This document shows, in pieces, positions 9,731-19,960 of a stretch of 33,615 bases of DNA (within the stretch, counting starts at the first letter, position 1; the number at the start of each line of letters is the position of its first letter). This DNA comes from Pinguiococcus pyrenoidosus (taxonomy: Eukaryota; Sar; Pinguiophyceae; Pinguiochrysidales; Pinguiochrysidaceae), in the NCBI GenBank assembly GCA_019677205.1, contig JAAMXY010003068.1, positions 1 through 33,615 of the forward strand. Direction: 5' to 3'. The notes beneath the pieces are model-generated. The model did no database searches. It saw nothing but the letters and a program-made list of their open reading frames with translations, and had not been told where the DNA came from. A program made the translations under genes and the position numbers.

Positions 9731-9916
9731 CTAGCTGTGTGCGTCTCGCCAGTCGACGCCGCACTGTGAGACCATGAGGCGCTCGAAGGCGTTGGGGGGC
9801 GTGGCTGGATCTCCTTGGATGAAGTCTTCCCACGCCTGATGCCAGACGCGCACCGTCCTCGTCCTGGGTCCCTCCGCCCACTGCTCGAGCATGACCTGCC
9901 AGCCGGCGTCGCTCAT
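9731..9916 (-). CDS. Possible Trp-rich microprotein (61 residues) or isolated exon
   Basis: An ATG at 9916 opens a 61-codon frame starting MSDAGWQVMLEQWAEG and ending CGVDWRDAHS. Nearly all third positions are G or C, as in the real genes here, and the composition (five Trp, balanced charge, no low complexity) looks like a folded protein rather than a chance frame. No family is recognised. It may be a complete small protein or one exon of a gene whose other exons I could not find, because the flanks are not convincingly coding. No intron signals were established. Confidence 0.4.
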   Translation of the reverse strand: MSDAGWQVMLEQWAEGPRTRTVRVWHQAWEDFIQGDPATPPNAFERLMVSQCGVDWRDAHS

Positions 9917-10025
9917 GGTACACAGAAGGTAGTGTACTTGCTTGTCCTTCTGGATCCGTCATAGACTCCGAAGGGCTCCGGATTTGGATGTAGTTTTTGG
10001 GGAGGGTCAACGCTTCGCGTTGGCT

Positions 10026-10335
10026 TCAGCGCCAGTCCATATTCCTTGTTTGATACAGCAGTATAGATATTATGGCCTTGCTTCCCAAGATGAGCATCGA
10101 TCTAAAAATTGGATAATATGATGAAGAGAAAAGGTGTCCGCGCGAATTACATAACCTATAGAAATCGGAAATTTTACAGCAATCACGAACGTCAGCTGCG
10201 TCCAAATTTGAAATTTGGAACAGCCACAAAATCGAGATATATGAGAAATGTACCAATTCAACCAATGAAGAGGTGGAAGCTTGCATGTGCGTTGGCCAAC
10301 GATTTGCCGAACGAGAAAATTGGAGTTCTCCCACT
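10026..10335. other. AT-rich island of unknown nature
   Basis: About 300 bp with base composition clearly lower in GC than everything around it, for example aaaattggataatatgatga and gaaatcggaaattttacagc. Frames are open on both strands (10109-10363 plus; 10026-10334 minus), but neither translation has recognisable motifs. It could be an AT-rich spacer, an organelle-derived insert or the remains of a mobile element. No terminal repeats or target-site duplication were found. Confidence 0.4.
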
Positions 10336-10616
10336 GCCGGCGCTGTGCTCCTGGTTTGCTTAGCTATCGCACGAGATGGCAGCAGTTTCTGACCGTTTCC
10401 GCTCGAAACGCCCGTCCGCGGAGAATGGCCATGCTACGGGCGGCTTTGGGGAACTGGTCTGTTTCGCTTGGAAGCTGTTCCCATGATCAAAGCGACTGGC
10501 GCAGCGCCCCTCCAAGTCCCTCCTTTGGGCTCTCCTTCGCCTGCGTCCTGCTGAGAGGCGCGGCGCGAGAATCCGGCCTCTCGCCAGTCACGCAGCGCGC
10601 TTCGAAACTGGCCAAC
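10336..10616. promoter_or_regulatory. Upstream region of the CAMK-like kinase gene
   Basis: About 280 bp in which composition returns to the GC-rich norm, ending at the kinase start codon. It probably contains the promoter and 5' leader. An upstream frame overlaps the kinase first exon but carries no conserved sequence. No specific motif is claimed. Confidence 0.3.
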
Positions 10617-12331
10617 ATGGCGGAAAACCGCCGAGAGGATGCACGGATTGTCGACAACTTTGAGCTGGGCATTACGCTTGGCGTGGGCATGAGCGGAAAG
10701 TAAGGATTCGCCCCTCGCGCCCTTGGTCCTTTTCTACGCTCCTCCGCCGTTTCTCGCTGTTGCGCCGCACCTTGACGTCTCCGGCTGAGCCCGCTCCTCC
10801 GAGCGCTCGTGCGCGCGCCGAGGCTAACCGAACGTGGCTTCGCTTGGCGCGCAGGGTGAAGCTCGGCGTGAACACCATGACGCGCGAGCAGGTGGCGCTG
10901 AAGTTCATCGATCTCCACACCATGACCCAGCGCAAGCGCGACCAGCTGCAGCGAGAGATCAGCGCGATGAAGACGCTGTCCCACGAGAACATCGTCGAGC
11001 TGAAGCATGTGAACCTCGACGCGCGCTATCCGCTGGTGTCGGGCGGAGAAGCGCCGGCCGCTCTGCTCGTTCTGGAGTACGCGAGCGGCGGCGAGCTCTT
11101 TGACTTCATGATGCACACCGGCCCGTTTTCCGAAGAGGTGGCGCGCACGTACTTTCGCCAGCTGACCTCCGCGCTCAACCTGTGCCACGAGTCGGGTATC
11201 TACCACCGCGACATCAAACCGGAGAACCTCCTCATGTCGGGCCGGTTCCAGCTAAAGCTTGCCGACTTCGGGCTGTCTGCGATACAGGAGGAGGATGACG
11301 TCGGCCTGGTGACCGAGTGCGGAACCCGCGCCTACATGGCGCCGGAGGTCATGGCCAGCTCGACCTACCACGGCAGCCCCGCCGACCTGTGGTCGGCCGG
11401 CGTCGTGCTCTTCATCATGCTCTGCGGCAACCCGCCCCTGCAGGTCGCCAACGACACCGACTGGTGGTTCCGGAAGCTCCGGGACGGGAACTACCGCGCC
11501 TTCTGGAACGCCCACGAGCGCAACCCGGCCGTGCAGTTCTCGCCCCAGGCCAAGAAGTTCCTGGAGTCGATCTTCGTGGCCGACCCGGAGAAGCGAGCGA
11601 CCATCGAGGAGATCATCGACCATCCGTGGTACTGCGGCCAGGGCGTCGACGAGGTGGCGCTGGAGGCGGACATGCGGGTGAGGAAAGAACAGATAGAGCA
11701 GCGTAGGAACGCGGCGGCGCAGAACGCGGCGCGAAACCGAACCGTCGAGGACGTGGTCGCCAAGACCACGCGGCGAGCAGCGGGCGACTCCTCGCACGAC
11801 ATCCCGATCCTCCCCGACGCGGACGAGCTCGTCCGCTCGGGGCTGAACATCTACAGTACCTTCACCACGGTGGAGGAGCCAGACAACGTGATGCGTCGCC
11901 TGTTCGAGACCATGGCCGACATGGGCGCCGAAGAGGTCCGCCGGGTCGACGCGGAGTCTGCGTTCCAGGACGCCGGAGAGGCGCCGTCCCCGTACTCCTG
12001 GACGTTCTGCTTCAAGAACGTCAAGGACCACATTGACAGTCTCGCACGCGCGCCGATGCCCGCCGCGGCCGACGCGGACTTCGGAGATGACCCTCCGCCG
12101 CCGGCGGCGCCGACCTTTGCCTCGGATGTGCAGGAGGATGTCATCGTCGAGGTGAAGCTCTTCCGGTTGCGGAACTCATCAGACTGCCTCGTGGGTGCCG
12201 TGCGGAGAGCACGCGGTGGCCTTTTCCCCTTTCAGCTCCTCTTCCAAGAGATGGTGTCCAAGCTCGATGACGTCGTGGTGAACCCCGATTCCCCAGTAGC
12301 AGAGCCAGAACTCGAAGAAGGATGCATGTAG
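10617..12331 (+). CDS. Ser/Thr protein kinase of the CAMK-like (SnRK/CHK1) group with KA1-like tail
   Basis: Exons 10617-10699 and 10855-12331 join to 519 residues. The 155 bp intron splits the glycine loop, which supports the splice (LGVGMSGK|VKLG). The ATG lies in a good context (ccaacATGG). The kinase domain is complete and should be active: VALK with Lys44, a C-helix Glu near 62, YHRDIKPENLL with Asp147, DFG with Asp165, APEV, DLWSAGV and an HPWY end motif near 260. The C-helix, the PENLL loop and the missing CMGC insert point to the CAMK-like branch (CHK1, AMPK/SnRK, CIPK). After a charged linker with a coiled region (RVRKEQIEQRRNAAAQNAAR), the C-terminus has VIVEVKLFRL and LLFQEMVSKLDDVVV, the pattern of a KA1-type phospholipid or autoinhibitory domain (about 455-505). 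A precise ortholog cannot be chosen by eye. Confidence 0.9.
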
Positions 12332-12732
12332 TCATTGTCGCAGTCTGTCCTCTGTCGTCACCTCCGTCGAATCCATCCGCTAGGCGAATTGGACGGGCCC
12401 AAGAGAAGCGAAGTTCATGTTGCAAGGCGTCGTGTAGGCCCCAAAGTAATGAAAGACAGTCCGATCAAGCCGTCCAGCTTTGGAGCGTCGCGGACGCTGA
12501 GCTTCGGGCCAGGCCCGCGCAAGCATCGCTCATCTTCGCGCAAGCATCTCTCATCTTCGCGCAATCGCATAGCGCACGGCACCGAGGCGGGTACCTGCTG
12601 CATCGCCCATCCCCCCCCCTCCCGAAGACAACAACAAAAATGTGATGGGAAGGAGAAACAACAAACAACCAAAAACAAGAGAATATCAAAATAGAGACAC
12701 CACACGGGAAGCCATGGATGAAAGATCATCTC
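12332..12732. other. Convergent 3' intergenic region with short direct repeats
   Basis: About 400 bp between the kinase stop and the mL46 stop. It has a direct repeat of about 20 bp (tctcatcttcgcgcaa type) around 12529-12565, then a run of C (12609-12618) and an A/C-rich tract (12625-12700) that probably falls in the 3' untranslated regions. No gene seen. Confidence 0.5.
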
Positions 12733-13767
12733 TTATACGATGTGCTTCAGGTACGCATACAGGTCTTCGCTGAAGTAGTCCCCCAACTCTTCTGGGGTCA
12801 CCCACGCATAGTCTACCACGCGATCTGGGATCCTGATGTCGACGTCGCCCGACAGATACGTGCTTCGGAGGTAGAAGACCTTCGCACCGTAGGCCTTCAT
12901 CTTAGCTTGGCGGTCCTCGGGATAGGCGTACCACCAGTACCCCAGCGGGAAGGCTCCACCCGGATGCACGCGCACGCTGGTTCCCACGACGGTGCCGAAG
13001 GCGCGCTTCGCAGTGGCGCGCAGCGGCTCCCCTTCCTGGTGGCTCGCCTGCGGGAACTGCCACGCCCCGCTCTTCCCCTTGAAGATCAGGTACATCGGCT
13101 GCGTGAGCTGTCGCTGGAGCGAGCGCGTGTCGCCGCGCTTGTCCGCATCCGTCAGCTGCATCTCCGGCGTGACGTGGAACGGATAGAGGAAAGGGTAGGC
13201 GTTCTCCGGCTCCAGCTCGTCCGTCCACTCGAAGGTGCCCTCCGGGAAGCGCGGATCTTCGTAGTCGCGCCCGATCTTCAGCTGCAGCTTCTTCATGTCC
13301 ACCTCCCACTTCTCAGGGAGCTCCAACAGCTGAGGATCGCGCATGACCATGTGAGCAGCGATGATGCGCCACGGGAGGCCGCTCTCCTGCTGCGCGGCGT
13401 CGTGCGCCGGCCAGGAAACGTCCCGCGCTTGCACCACCGACTCGGCGAGCTTGGACGACTGGAACTTCCTTATTCGGTGGTTGGGGTTCTTCTTCCGGCG
13501 CAGCAATCTGGCCTTGGCCTGAACCAGGTCTTTCCAGCGATTTCGCCAGCCTCCGCCGCCGCCCTGATGCCGCTGGTTGTATCGGACGAAGTGGCCGGCT
13601 TGTACGGGACTCCGCCGCCGGAGGTCCGCCCCGAAGCTTCCGAGCGCGCTTCGGGCACTGCCACTCCTCATGGTGAAGCAGCTCCTAATGTACAGCTTGC
13701 GAATGCGCAGGTGTGGCGCCGGAGGGCCACTCAGTGGCGCCGCAGCGCGAGCAGCGCTGACGTCCAT
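12733..13767 (-). CDS. Mitochondrial large-subunit ribosomal protein mL46 (MRPL46), single exon
   Basis: A 344-residue frame with the mL46 signature: MYLIFKGKSGAWQFPQ, followed by EGEPLRATAKRA in the position of a degenerate Nudix box, then YGAKVFYLRSTYLSGDVD and WVTPEELGDYFSEDLYAYL at the C-terminus. mL46 is a Nudix-fold structural protein of the mitochondrial large ribosomal subunit and is not expected to hydrolyse nucleotides. The N-terminal 60 or so residues are rich in Arg, Ser and Ala without acidic residues (SCFTMRSGSARSALGSFG), which fits a mitochondrial presequence. The ATG at 13767 has a good context (gcgATGG), but the internal Met about 32 codons later could also start the protein. 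It is divergent from the SET gene. Confidence 0.92.
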   Translation of the reverse strand: MDVSAARAAAPLSGPPAPHLRIRKLYIRSCFTMRSGSARSALGSFGADLRRRSPVQAGHFVRYNQRHQGGGGGWRNRWKDLVQAKARLLRRKKNPNHRIRKFQSSKLAESVVQARDVSWPAHDAAQQESGLPWRIIAAHMVMRDPQLLELPEKWEVDMKKLQLKIGRDYEDPRFPEGTFEWTDELEPENAYPFLYPFHVTPEMQLTDADKRGDTRSLQRQLTQPMYLIFKGKSGAWQFPQASHQEGEPLRATAKRAFGTVVGTSVRVHPGGAFPLGYWWYAYPEDRQAKMKAYGAKVFYLRSTYLSGDVDIRIPDRVVDYAWVTPEELGDYFSEDLYAYLKHIV

Positions 13768-14217
13768 CGCCGCGCACGGCGCTCATTGGCGAGATACTGT
13801 GCGATTTCGAAAGGAATCGGAATCAGGAGACCGCCATTGGCTGAATTTGAGCGCTTCACGCGACAGTGCCTATGACTCCTCACGCAACTTTGCGATCAAT
13901 ACGGAAAGGCAACCATTTTAAGCGCGGAGATGGACGGAGACGCATCCTGTTCTGTCTGAGATCCGCAAGGCGACGACAGCGCGAACTTCGCCGCGCTCCT
14001 GAGTTGCTTTTGCTCGGTAAGATGATGAGCTCGACGTGACAAGGCGGTGCTGAAGGCACTAGCGGACCAGCAAGCGCTTCCGCGATCGCATACGGTGCTC
14101 AAGAGGCACGAGACGCACCGAGACAGAAGCGGACGGAGCTTAAGAGCCTCCGCACGCTCGGCCCCTCGATCCGCTGTAGAGAAGCTTGCTCTGCGCTTCC
14201 GTCGACGTGGCCAGACA
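13768..14217. promoter_or_regulatory. Divergent intergenic region (mL46 / SET fusion gene)
   Basis: About 450 bp between the mL46 start and the preferred SET start. The SET frame is open from an earlier ATG at 14047, so part of this could be coding, but the 57 residues it would add (rich in Arg and Ser) show no conserved feature. Both promoters should lie here. No repeat or RNA gene seen. Confidence 0.35.
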
Positions 14218-17200
14218 ATGGTGAAGCGAGAGTTTAAGGAGATCAGCGAGATCCTGTACCGGATCCCGCGGCCCGGGCGCGTCAAAGAGTCCGAGATCCA
14301 CCAGTGCGAATGCGCCCTTTCCGCGGGCGCAGAGCGCGGTTGCGACGACGAAAGGTGCTTGAACCGCTCGTGTTGCATTGAGTGCCTGCCTGGTCACTGC
14401 CGCTTGGGCGCCCGCTGTGCGAACCAGCGCATCCAGAACAAGGAGTTCTGTAAGGTCCGCGTTTTCGACGCCGGCGGGAAAGGGAAGGGCTTGGAGGCTG
14501 AGGAGGACATCGAGAAGGGGACCCTCGTGATCGAGTATCTGGGAGAGGTCATTGGGGAAGACGAGCTTGTCAAGAGGCTGCGCGCAAACGACCGTGAGCG
14601 GAGAGTCGTCCGCTACTTCATGGAGCTCCGCAAGGGCGCCTTCCTGGACTCGCAGTTCTTCGGCAGTGCGGGCCGCTTCGTGAATCACAGTTGTGAACCG
14701 AACGCCAGGGTTGAGAAGTGGCACGTCGGGAATGAGATCCGCGTGGTCTTCGTTGCCGAGCGAGGCATCAAGGCTGGCGAAGAGATAACCATTGACTACA
14801 AGTGGGAGCACACCACGGGCCAGCGAAGAACGAAGTGCCTTTGCGGAGCCAAGACCTGTCGCCAATGGCTGGAGAAGGGAGCTGAGCAGCTCCAGATTCT
14901 CAGGGGAGACTGGCGCAAGCCTCATGAGTCCGAGCGCGTCGTCGAAAGAGCGGAGCATCTGGTTGGCCGCCGCGTGAGGATCTTTTGGGACGGGAATGAC
15001 GGCTACTTCACGGGGACCGTGGCTGAGTTCTCTCCAGAGACTGGGAAGCACAAGGTCATCTATGACGACGAGACGGACTCGGAGGAACTCCTCTGCGACT
15101 TGTCCCTCGGCCAAGTCAGTGCAAGACAAGCCGCAGAAAGCTGCGTTGCGCAGGCTGCGATACCTTCACGGACAGGTAGAGTCCATGCAGCTCAACACCT
15201 TCGTCGCATTCCTGAGGACAAGCCGCCCGTGGCGGGGGACCATCGTGGTAAGGATGTGTCGGATGCCGCAGCGGACACGACGTCAGACGATACCAGTACT
15301 TCAGTGACAAACGCCTCGCCCGTGTGCGACGAGAGGGAAAGAGCGATAGCAGAGATGGAGAAGGCGCTAGCTTTGAGAACGCCCGACGTTTTGTGGTTTA
15401 TTTGGGATGCAAACGCCCGGGAGATGACCTTTCATCGTCGAGAGCGCGACGACGCTTCGGATGTCGGCAAGCATTCAGACCGGTCGAGCGATCTGCGGCC
15501 CGCTGACACGCCGGACAGAGATGTCCCAGCGAAGCTCCCCGTTCCAGCGGCGGGCTCAGAGAGTGGACCACAGGGCGATGCGTCCGTGGACAGGACGAGG
15601 ACGGGTGGTTCCGGGGCACAAGGTGCTCACGTCCGACAGGCAGTCCAGCCAGCCGAGAGGTGCTGCGCGCTGGAGTCTTGGTCCGTCCAGGTCTTGTTCA
15701 GCGACTCGCCGCTACTCGGTGGCTGGAACGGAAGTGGCGACAAGCTGGGAAAGGTGTTCGGGGTTCCACATGGTCCCAGCAGTGCGACTGCACTCGGGCG
15801 GCTGCTCCGCTGCGCGGTCGAGGAGGCCAGGCAGCCGACAAAGCTGCAAGTGGTCTTCTCCGCGATGCCCAAGGGCTTCGAAGAGGACGTCTGCTCTAGC
15901 ATGAGCGGCGTTGCTGAGGCATATCTTGCGCAGCTCCGGACTCGGGGCGCCGTACTGTGCAATATCACCTGCGAGTTCGGGAGCTCGCTGGCGTGCTCTC
16001 TTGCGAGGGACATGCTCCTAGGATTCAGTCAAGGCGTCCTCGGCCAGGAGAGGGAAGTTCAACGGCGGCTTGAGCAGCTTGCGCTGCGGGCTGATCCGCG
16101 CGCGCCGCTCCTTTGGAACTGGTATGGCTTTCAGGCTCAGCGGTACCTGAGCACGCATTCCCCCTACCGGTCGTTTGCGGGTCTTGCGGAGCACGGGGTC
16201 GTGTCAGGGCCGGATCTGCGCTTTGTGCAAGGCAAGCTTGTGCGCCTGTGCGAGCAGGCGGGGATTTCCCGTCGAAGCAGCATCCACACCTTCGTGCTGC
16301 TGCTCCGGTACCTAAGACTGCAAGGGCCATCCTGGGACAAGATTGCCGTCCGCCTGCTGTCCCATTCTTTGTTCTCCTTGATGTGCAGGTACCTTGGTTA
16401 TGAACCGGACACGACGGGTACGACGGCCGATGGACTCGCCCTTTCTGATCCGCTGGTTTTCTGCTATCGCACCGAGTTCGAAGATGAAGCGGTCACTCGA
16501 CAGAATCCGACGGAGCATGCTCGTATCTGGGTGTCTCGGCTCGAAGAGGCCGAGGGCACAGTCCTGTCCAGGCTGAGGTTTGATGTGTCGTTTGTAAATC
16601 CGTATCGTGTGCTGAGCACGCTGTTGGGGGAAGTCACGAACATCATGAACGCGGCTCTTCAAGGCCTCCCATCGACTGCCGATCAGTCTGTCAAGACTTT
16701 GCGGAGCAGCAGCGAAAGAATCCTCGACAAGCTGTTTCACGTGGCTGGCGATGCGCTCCAGGAACCCCCGCAGGTGGAGCTGCTTCTCGAGCATCCTCCG
16801 GCGTTGACGGCGGTGGCGGCTATCTGTCTAGCGCTTGCTGCGGATGGGACACTGATGATGGGCGCCGCGGGTACATGTGTCGTCCTAGCCCTGAGAGCCG
16901 TTTTCACTCAAGCGCTGCTAGACAGCGCCACTGGATTCCCCCGGATGCCACGCGGCTTGCCGAAGACCTTCACTTGCGTCGTCGCCAAGCTTCATTCTGC
17001 GGCCGGTACAGCCCAGGATGTGACTGCGCCGCACAAGGTTTTCGAATGGCTGTGCAGGAACAATCTCATCGACGTCGCTGCGGAGAACCGAGAGGAGACA
17101 TGGCTAGCAGACGGCATGCACGAGCGCTTCTCGACCCGGATTCTGAACTTCGGCATCGGAGGAATGCCAGGATGCAATCTTGACTATGCTAGATTTACCA

Positions 17201-19502
17201 GCCCGCCACCGTACGTGTGCTTGGACGCGGTGATCAGCGAGCGTCACGTCCACGGAGCCATACGGCCCGTCTCCGAAAGGGTTTCTTTGGCGGAACAGAT
17301 GTCCAAGGCGGAACAGATGTCCAAGGCGTCACAAGCAGCAGTCCCAGTCTGGTGCTGGGGCTGGCTCCGGCGGGACGCGGCCAGAGACCTGGGACGGCCA
17401 TTCGTGGACAATGCGGTTCTCCTCAGGAGCCTGTCGTGCGAGGTTGAAGACTCTGCTGAGGCAAAGAGTCAGCGATTCGACCCGGTGAACGCGTGTGCAG
17501 TGTCTTTTCGGGCCGGCAGCGACGGATCAAGTGGCGCAATCCTCTGGCCTTTGGCGCTGCATCAAGCTCTCTACAATGCCCAAGGCATCCACATCGGCTG
17601 TGGTGTAGAAAGCGCCCTCGCAAAGATGTGCTTTCTGTCACCCGTGGCAGTTGCGAGCTTCAAGCTTTCTGAAAACGGCATGATGGACTTGGGGAACGGA
17701 CCGCAGAGCCAGCTTCAGAATCATCCCACCACGCTTCTCGACAAATCCTCAGATTCGGTTCTAAGAGCTGTGGCGGCGCTTGGCGAAGAGCCCCGATCGT
17801 TGCTGTCCATAGAGACCAAGGAGGAGAGGCTGTCCGTGGGAGGGGCAATTGCAGGTAGCGCTGCTCCTTCGACCGCACCGAGGGTGACTTCCCGTGACGA
17901 GCGGTCCAAGGTGTCCGTGACGTGCTTGGCATACGAGCCTACCATGTGTGACTTTAGATTCCTGGAGACCGCGGCAAGGAGGCGCTGGGCTGAAGGCAGC
18001 GCGTCAGGCGCCGAAAAGCTGTGCATGCCGCTGGTTCTCTTCTCGATCGCTCGGAGCATGCAGAACCTTCAGAGGCTACGGCAGACCTTGGGCAGGAGCG
18101 TTGGGGGCTCGATGCCCACGCCGGCTTCGAAAAAAGGCCTTGCCTTCGAAGACTTCCCAGGATTTGACCCTCTCTCGATCGTCTTTGGCGTCCACGGTGC
18201 TTGCAAGATTCTTGCGGAGCCGCAGCGTCTGCGTCCCTTTCGGGCGCAGCTTGTCGACAGGAAGGCCGCGCTTGGAAAGGCCGATGTGACTAGGCTAGCA
18301 TACGTGGCACCTGAGCTGCTTCTTTGGGACGAGCGCGCCCGAGAAGCCAACCTCGGTGGCCTTGACGGGGGCCCTGCCGACGTGTGGAGTTTTGGCTGCC
18401 TTGCCGCGACTCTCTTCTTTGGAAAGCCCCTGATGGCCGCCAGCACCGTGGCGAAGCAGCTGGACTACATCTTCCGTGTGTGCGGGTGCCCGCTGGCATC
18501 AGCGAATGGCGAAGCTCAGCGGGGCAAGAGCAGGGAGCGGCACAAGCACGGATTGCATCATGCCAGTAGGGATGGCCACTCCAACTCGGAGCATGGCAGA
18601 AAGCGCCGTCGCGAGGGGGAAAGTGATGGAAAGCATCGAAAGGAGCGCAAGCACAAGCATAGGCACAAGCATAAGCACAAGAGGCGGAAGCACCGAGACG
18701 GCACGCACGGGAGGGACGTGGAAGAAGGCGTACAGACAAGCTCGGCGGCGCCTGCGGCAGAAGTCAGCCACGTTGGCGGGGATCCCGTGTCCCCGGAAGG
18801 GCCACTCGACGGCCCTCTCGAGCCTGCTGCTCGGGGGAGTGGCATCCTGTGCGTGGAGACGTACCCCTCCTTGACGGAGTTTCTTCCCACAGAAAGGTAC
18901 GCGAGTCTGACCGGCCGTCCTCGGAACCACGCGTCTAACTCCTGAGCTGAGCCAGGTACCGGAATCGCATCCAAAAGAATGCGCTTCGTCTCGCCGAGAG
19001 CAAGGGAATCGAAGCTCCAAGTGAAGAGATGCTAGGGCTGCTTGAACGATGCCTCTCCTTGAATCCACGGTAAGCCTGTCGACATGCATGTACCAGGATA
19101 TTTGCCAGAGTGCTGACGCATCGGAACAGCGACCGACCCTCCATAGATGACATCATGCGCTTGCCGATGCTATCGTCGATCTCAAGGCGTCTTGAAGACC
19201 CAGCGGAGCAACGAACGCTCCAAAAGGAGTGGCGGAAGATCGTTGCCCACCTGTCTCAAGTTCATTCGGATCGGATCGTCGACGCAGGAGCTTCCGCACG
19301 GCAGACTGAGGGCTTCTTCAGCGAGGAGCTAGTTCAGCTGCGGGGTGGACTGGCTTCCCTCAACTACTATCCTGCGATGGGCCAGCATCCCACGCCTACG
19401 CCCATCTTCCGTGCCGTTGCTCAGCCCAGAGGTGGCGTTCGGCCGCCCTTTGCTCCGAACAGGTCTGGGCCGGCTCGCATCGTCGCTCCGCAGGCGTCGT
19501 AG
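14218..19502 (+). CDS. SET-domain (SETD2/ASH1-like) - Tudor-like - cyclin - CDK-like pseudokinase fusion protein, three exons
   Basis: Exons 14218-18896, 18956-19069 and 19130-19502 give about 1721 residues (1778 if the in-frame ATG at 14047 is used). The AWS domain (HQCECAL, CLNRSCCIECLPGHC, CANQRIQ) leads into a SET domain with GKGKGL, RFVNHSCEPN (Asn156-His157) and EITIDYKW, closed by a post-SET CLCGAKTC. This is the architecture of histone H3K36 methyltransferases. A Tudor/agenet-like segment (RVRIFWDGNDGYFTGTVAEF) spans about 245-295. A cyclin fold lies near 640-880 (LVRLCEQAGISRRSSIHTFV; RLRFDVSFVNPYRVL; HPPALTAVAAICLAL). After a long unassigned region comes a CDK-like C-lobe from about 1270: VTRLAYVAPELLL, GPADVWSFGCLAATLFFGKP and RCLSLNPRDRPSIDDIM. 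The catalytic loop is degenerate (VHGACK for HRDLK) and DFG reads DRK, so this part is a pseudokinase. A Lys/His-rich insert (18535-18715) interrupts the C-lobe. Single-frame continuity rules out two merged gene calls. Confidence 0.88.
17290..17325 (+). repeat. In-frame 18-bp tandem duplication inside the SET fusion gene
   Basis: The unit gcggaacagatgtccaag occurs twice in direct succession and encodes AEQMSK twice. It lies in the poorly conserved region between the cyclin and pseudokinase parts. The copies are identical, so the duplication is probably recent. Confidence 0.9.
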
Positions 19503-19576
19503 GCCTTGACGAACCTATCTGGATGGGTCGAGAAGTACTCTTTTGCTGGGGCTAGTGCTGCTGCTGCTGGGGCTAG

Positions 19577-19608
<32 letters not shown>

Positions 19609-19960
19609 GTGGTGGTGGTGGTGGTAGGGGTGGTAGGGATGATGAAGGATGGCGGATGGCAGTTGGGATGGGAAAATGGGTTGAGGGAGAATGAAAGGGA
19701 AAGGGGTTAGGGCGTTGGGTAAACGAGCTGCCACCGGCGTCACAGCGTCATGGTACTTGCGCTGAGAGCCCACTAGGTGTCTTTGGCGCGAAAGATATGG
19801 AAAAGCCCTCTCTCCCTTCCAGCTAAAGCCTATCTGCACTTGCCCTCTGATCTGCTATTGCCTTCCGATCTGCATTTGCCCTCCTAGAGGACTTGCATTC
19901 TCCCAAGTTCCCGCTGTCTTGTCCCCTTGGTATCAAGCTCTCCGTGGCTACCTGAGATGT
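19503..19960. repeat. Convergent 3' spacer with (GCT)n/(GGT)n trinucleotide tract
   Basis: About 460 bp between the SET fusion stop and the beta-propeller stop. From about 19544 to 19640 it holds trinucleotide runs: two blocks of ggggctagtgctgctgctgct, then (gct)n passing into (ggt)n. Around 19850-19885 a phrase like tctgatctgctattgccttc is repeated in variant form (ccgatctgcatttgccctc). A frame across the tract would encode only poly-Ala/Gly and is not accepted as a gene. Confidence 0.8.

Noticed and set aside
12718-13875. 385-codon plus-strand frame across mL46
   Set aside because: Antisense to a clearly conserved mL46 gene; its composition is typical of a shadow.
14047-14217. N-terminal extension of the SET protein from the earlier ATG
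   Set aside because: The added 57 residues are Arg/Ser-rich without conservation; kept only as an alternative start.
14140-15129. 329-codon minus-strand frame opposite the SET domain
   Set aside because: Antisense to the AWS-SET-postSET motifs; no independent support.
19506-19694. Poly-Ala/Gly small protein
   Set aside because: It is a trinucleotide microsatellite in a 3' spacer.
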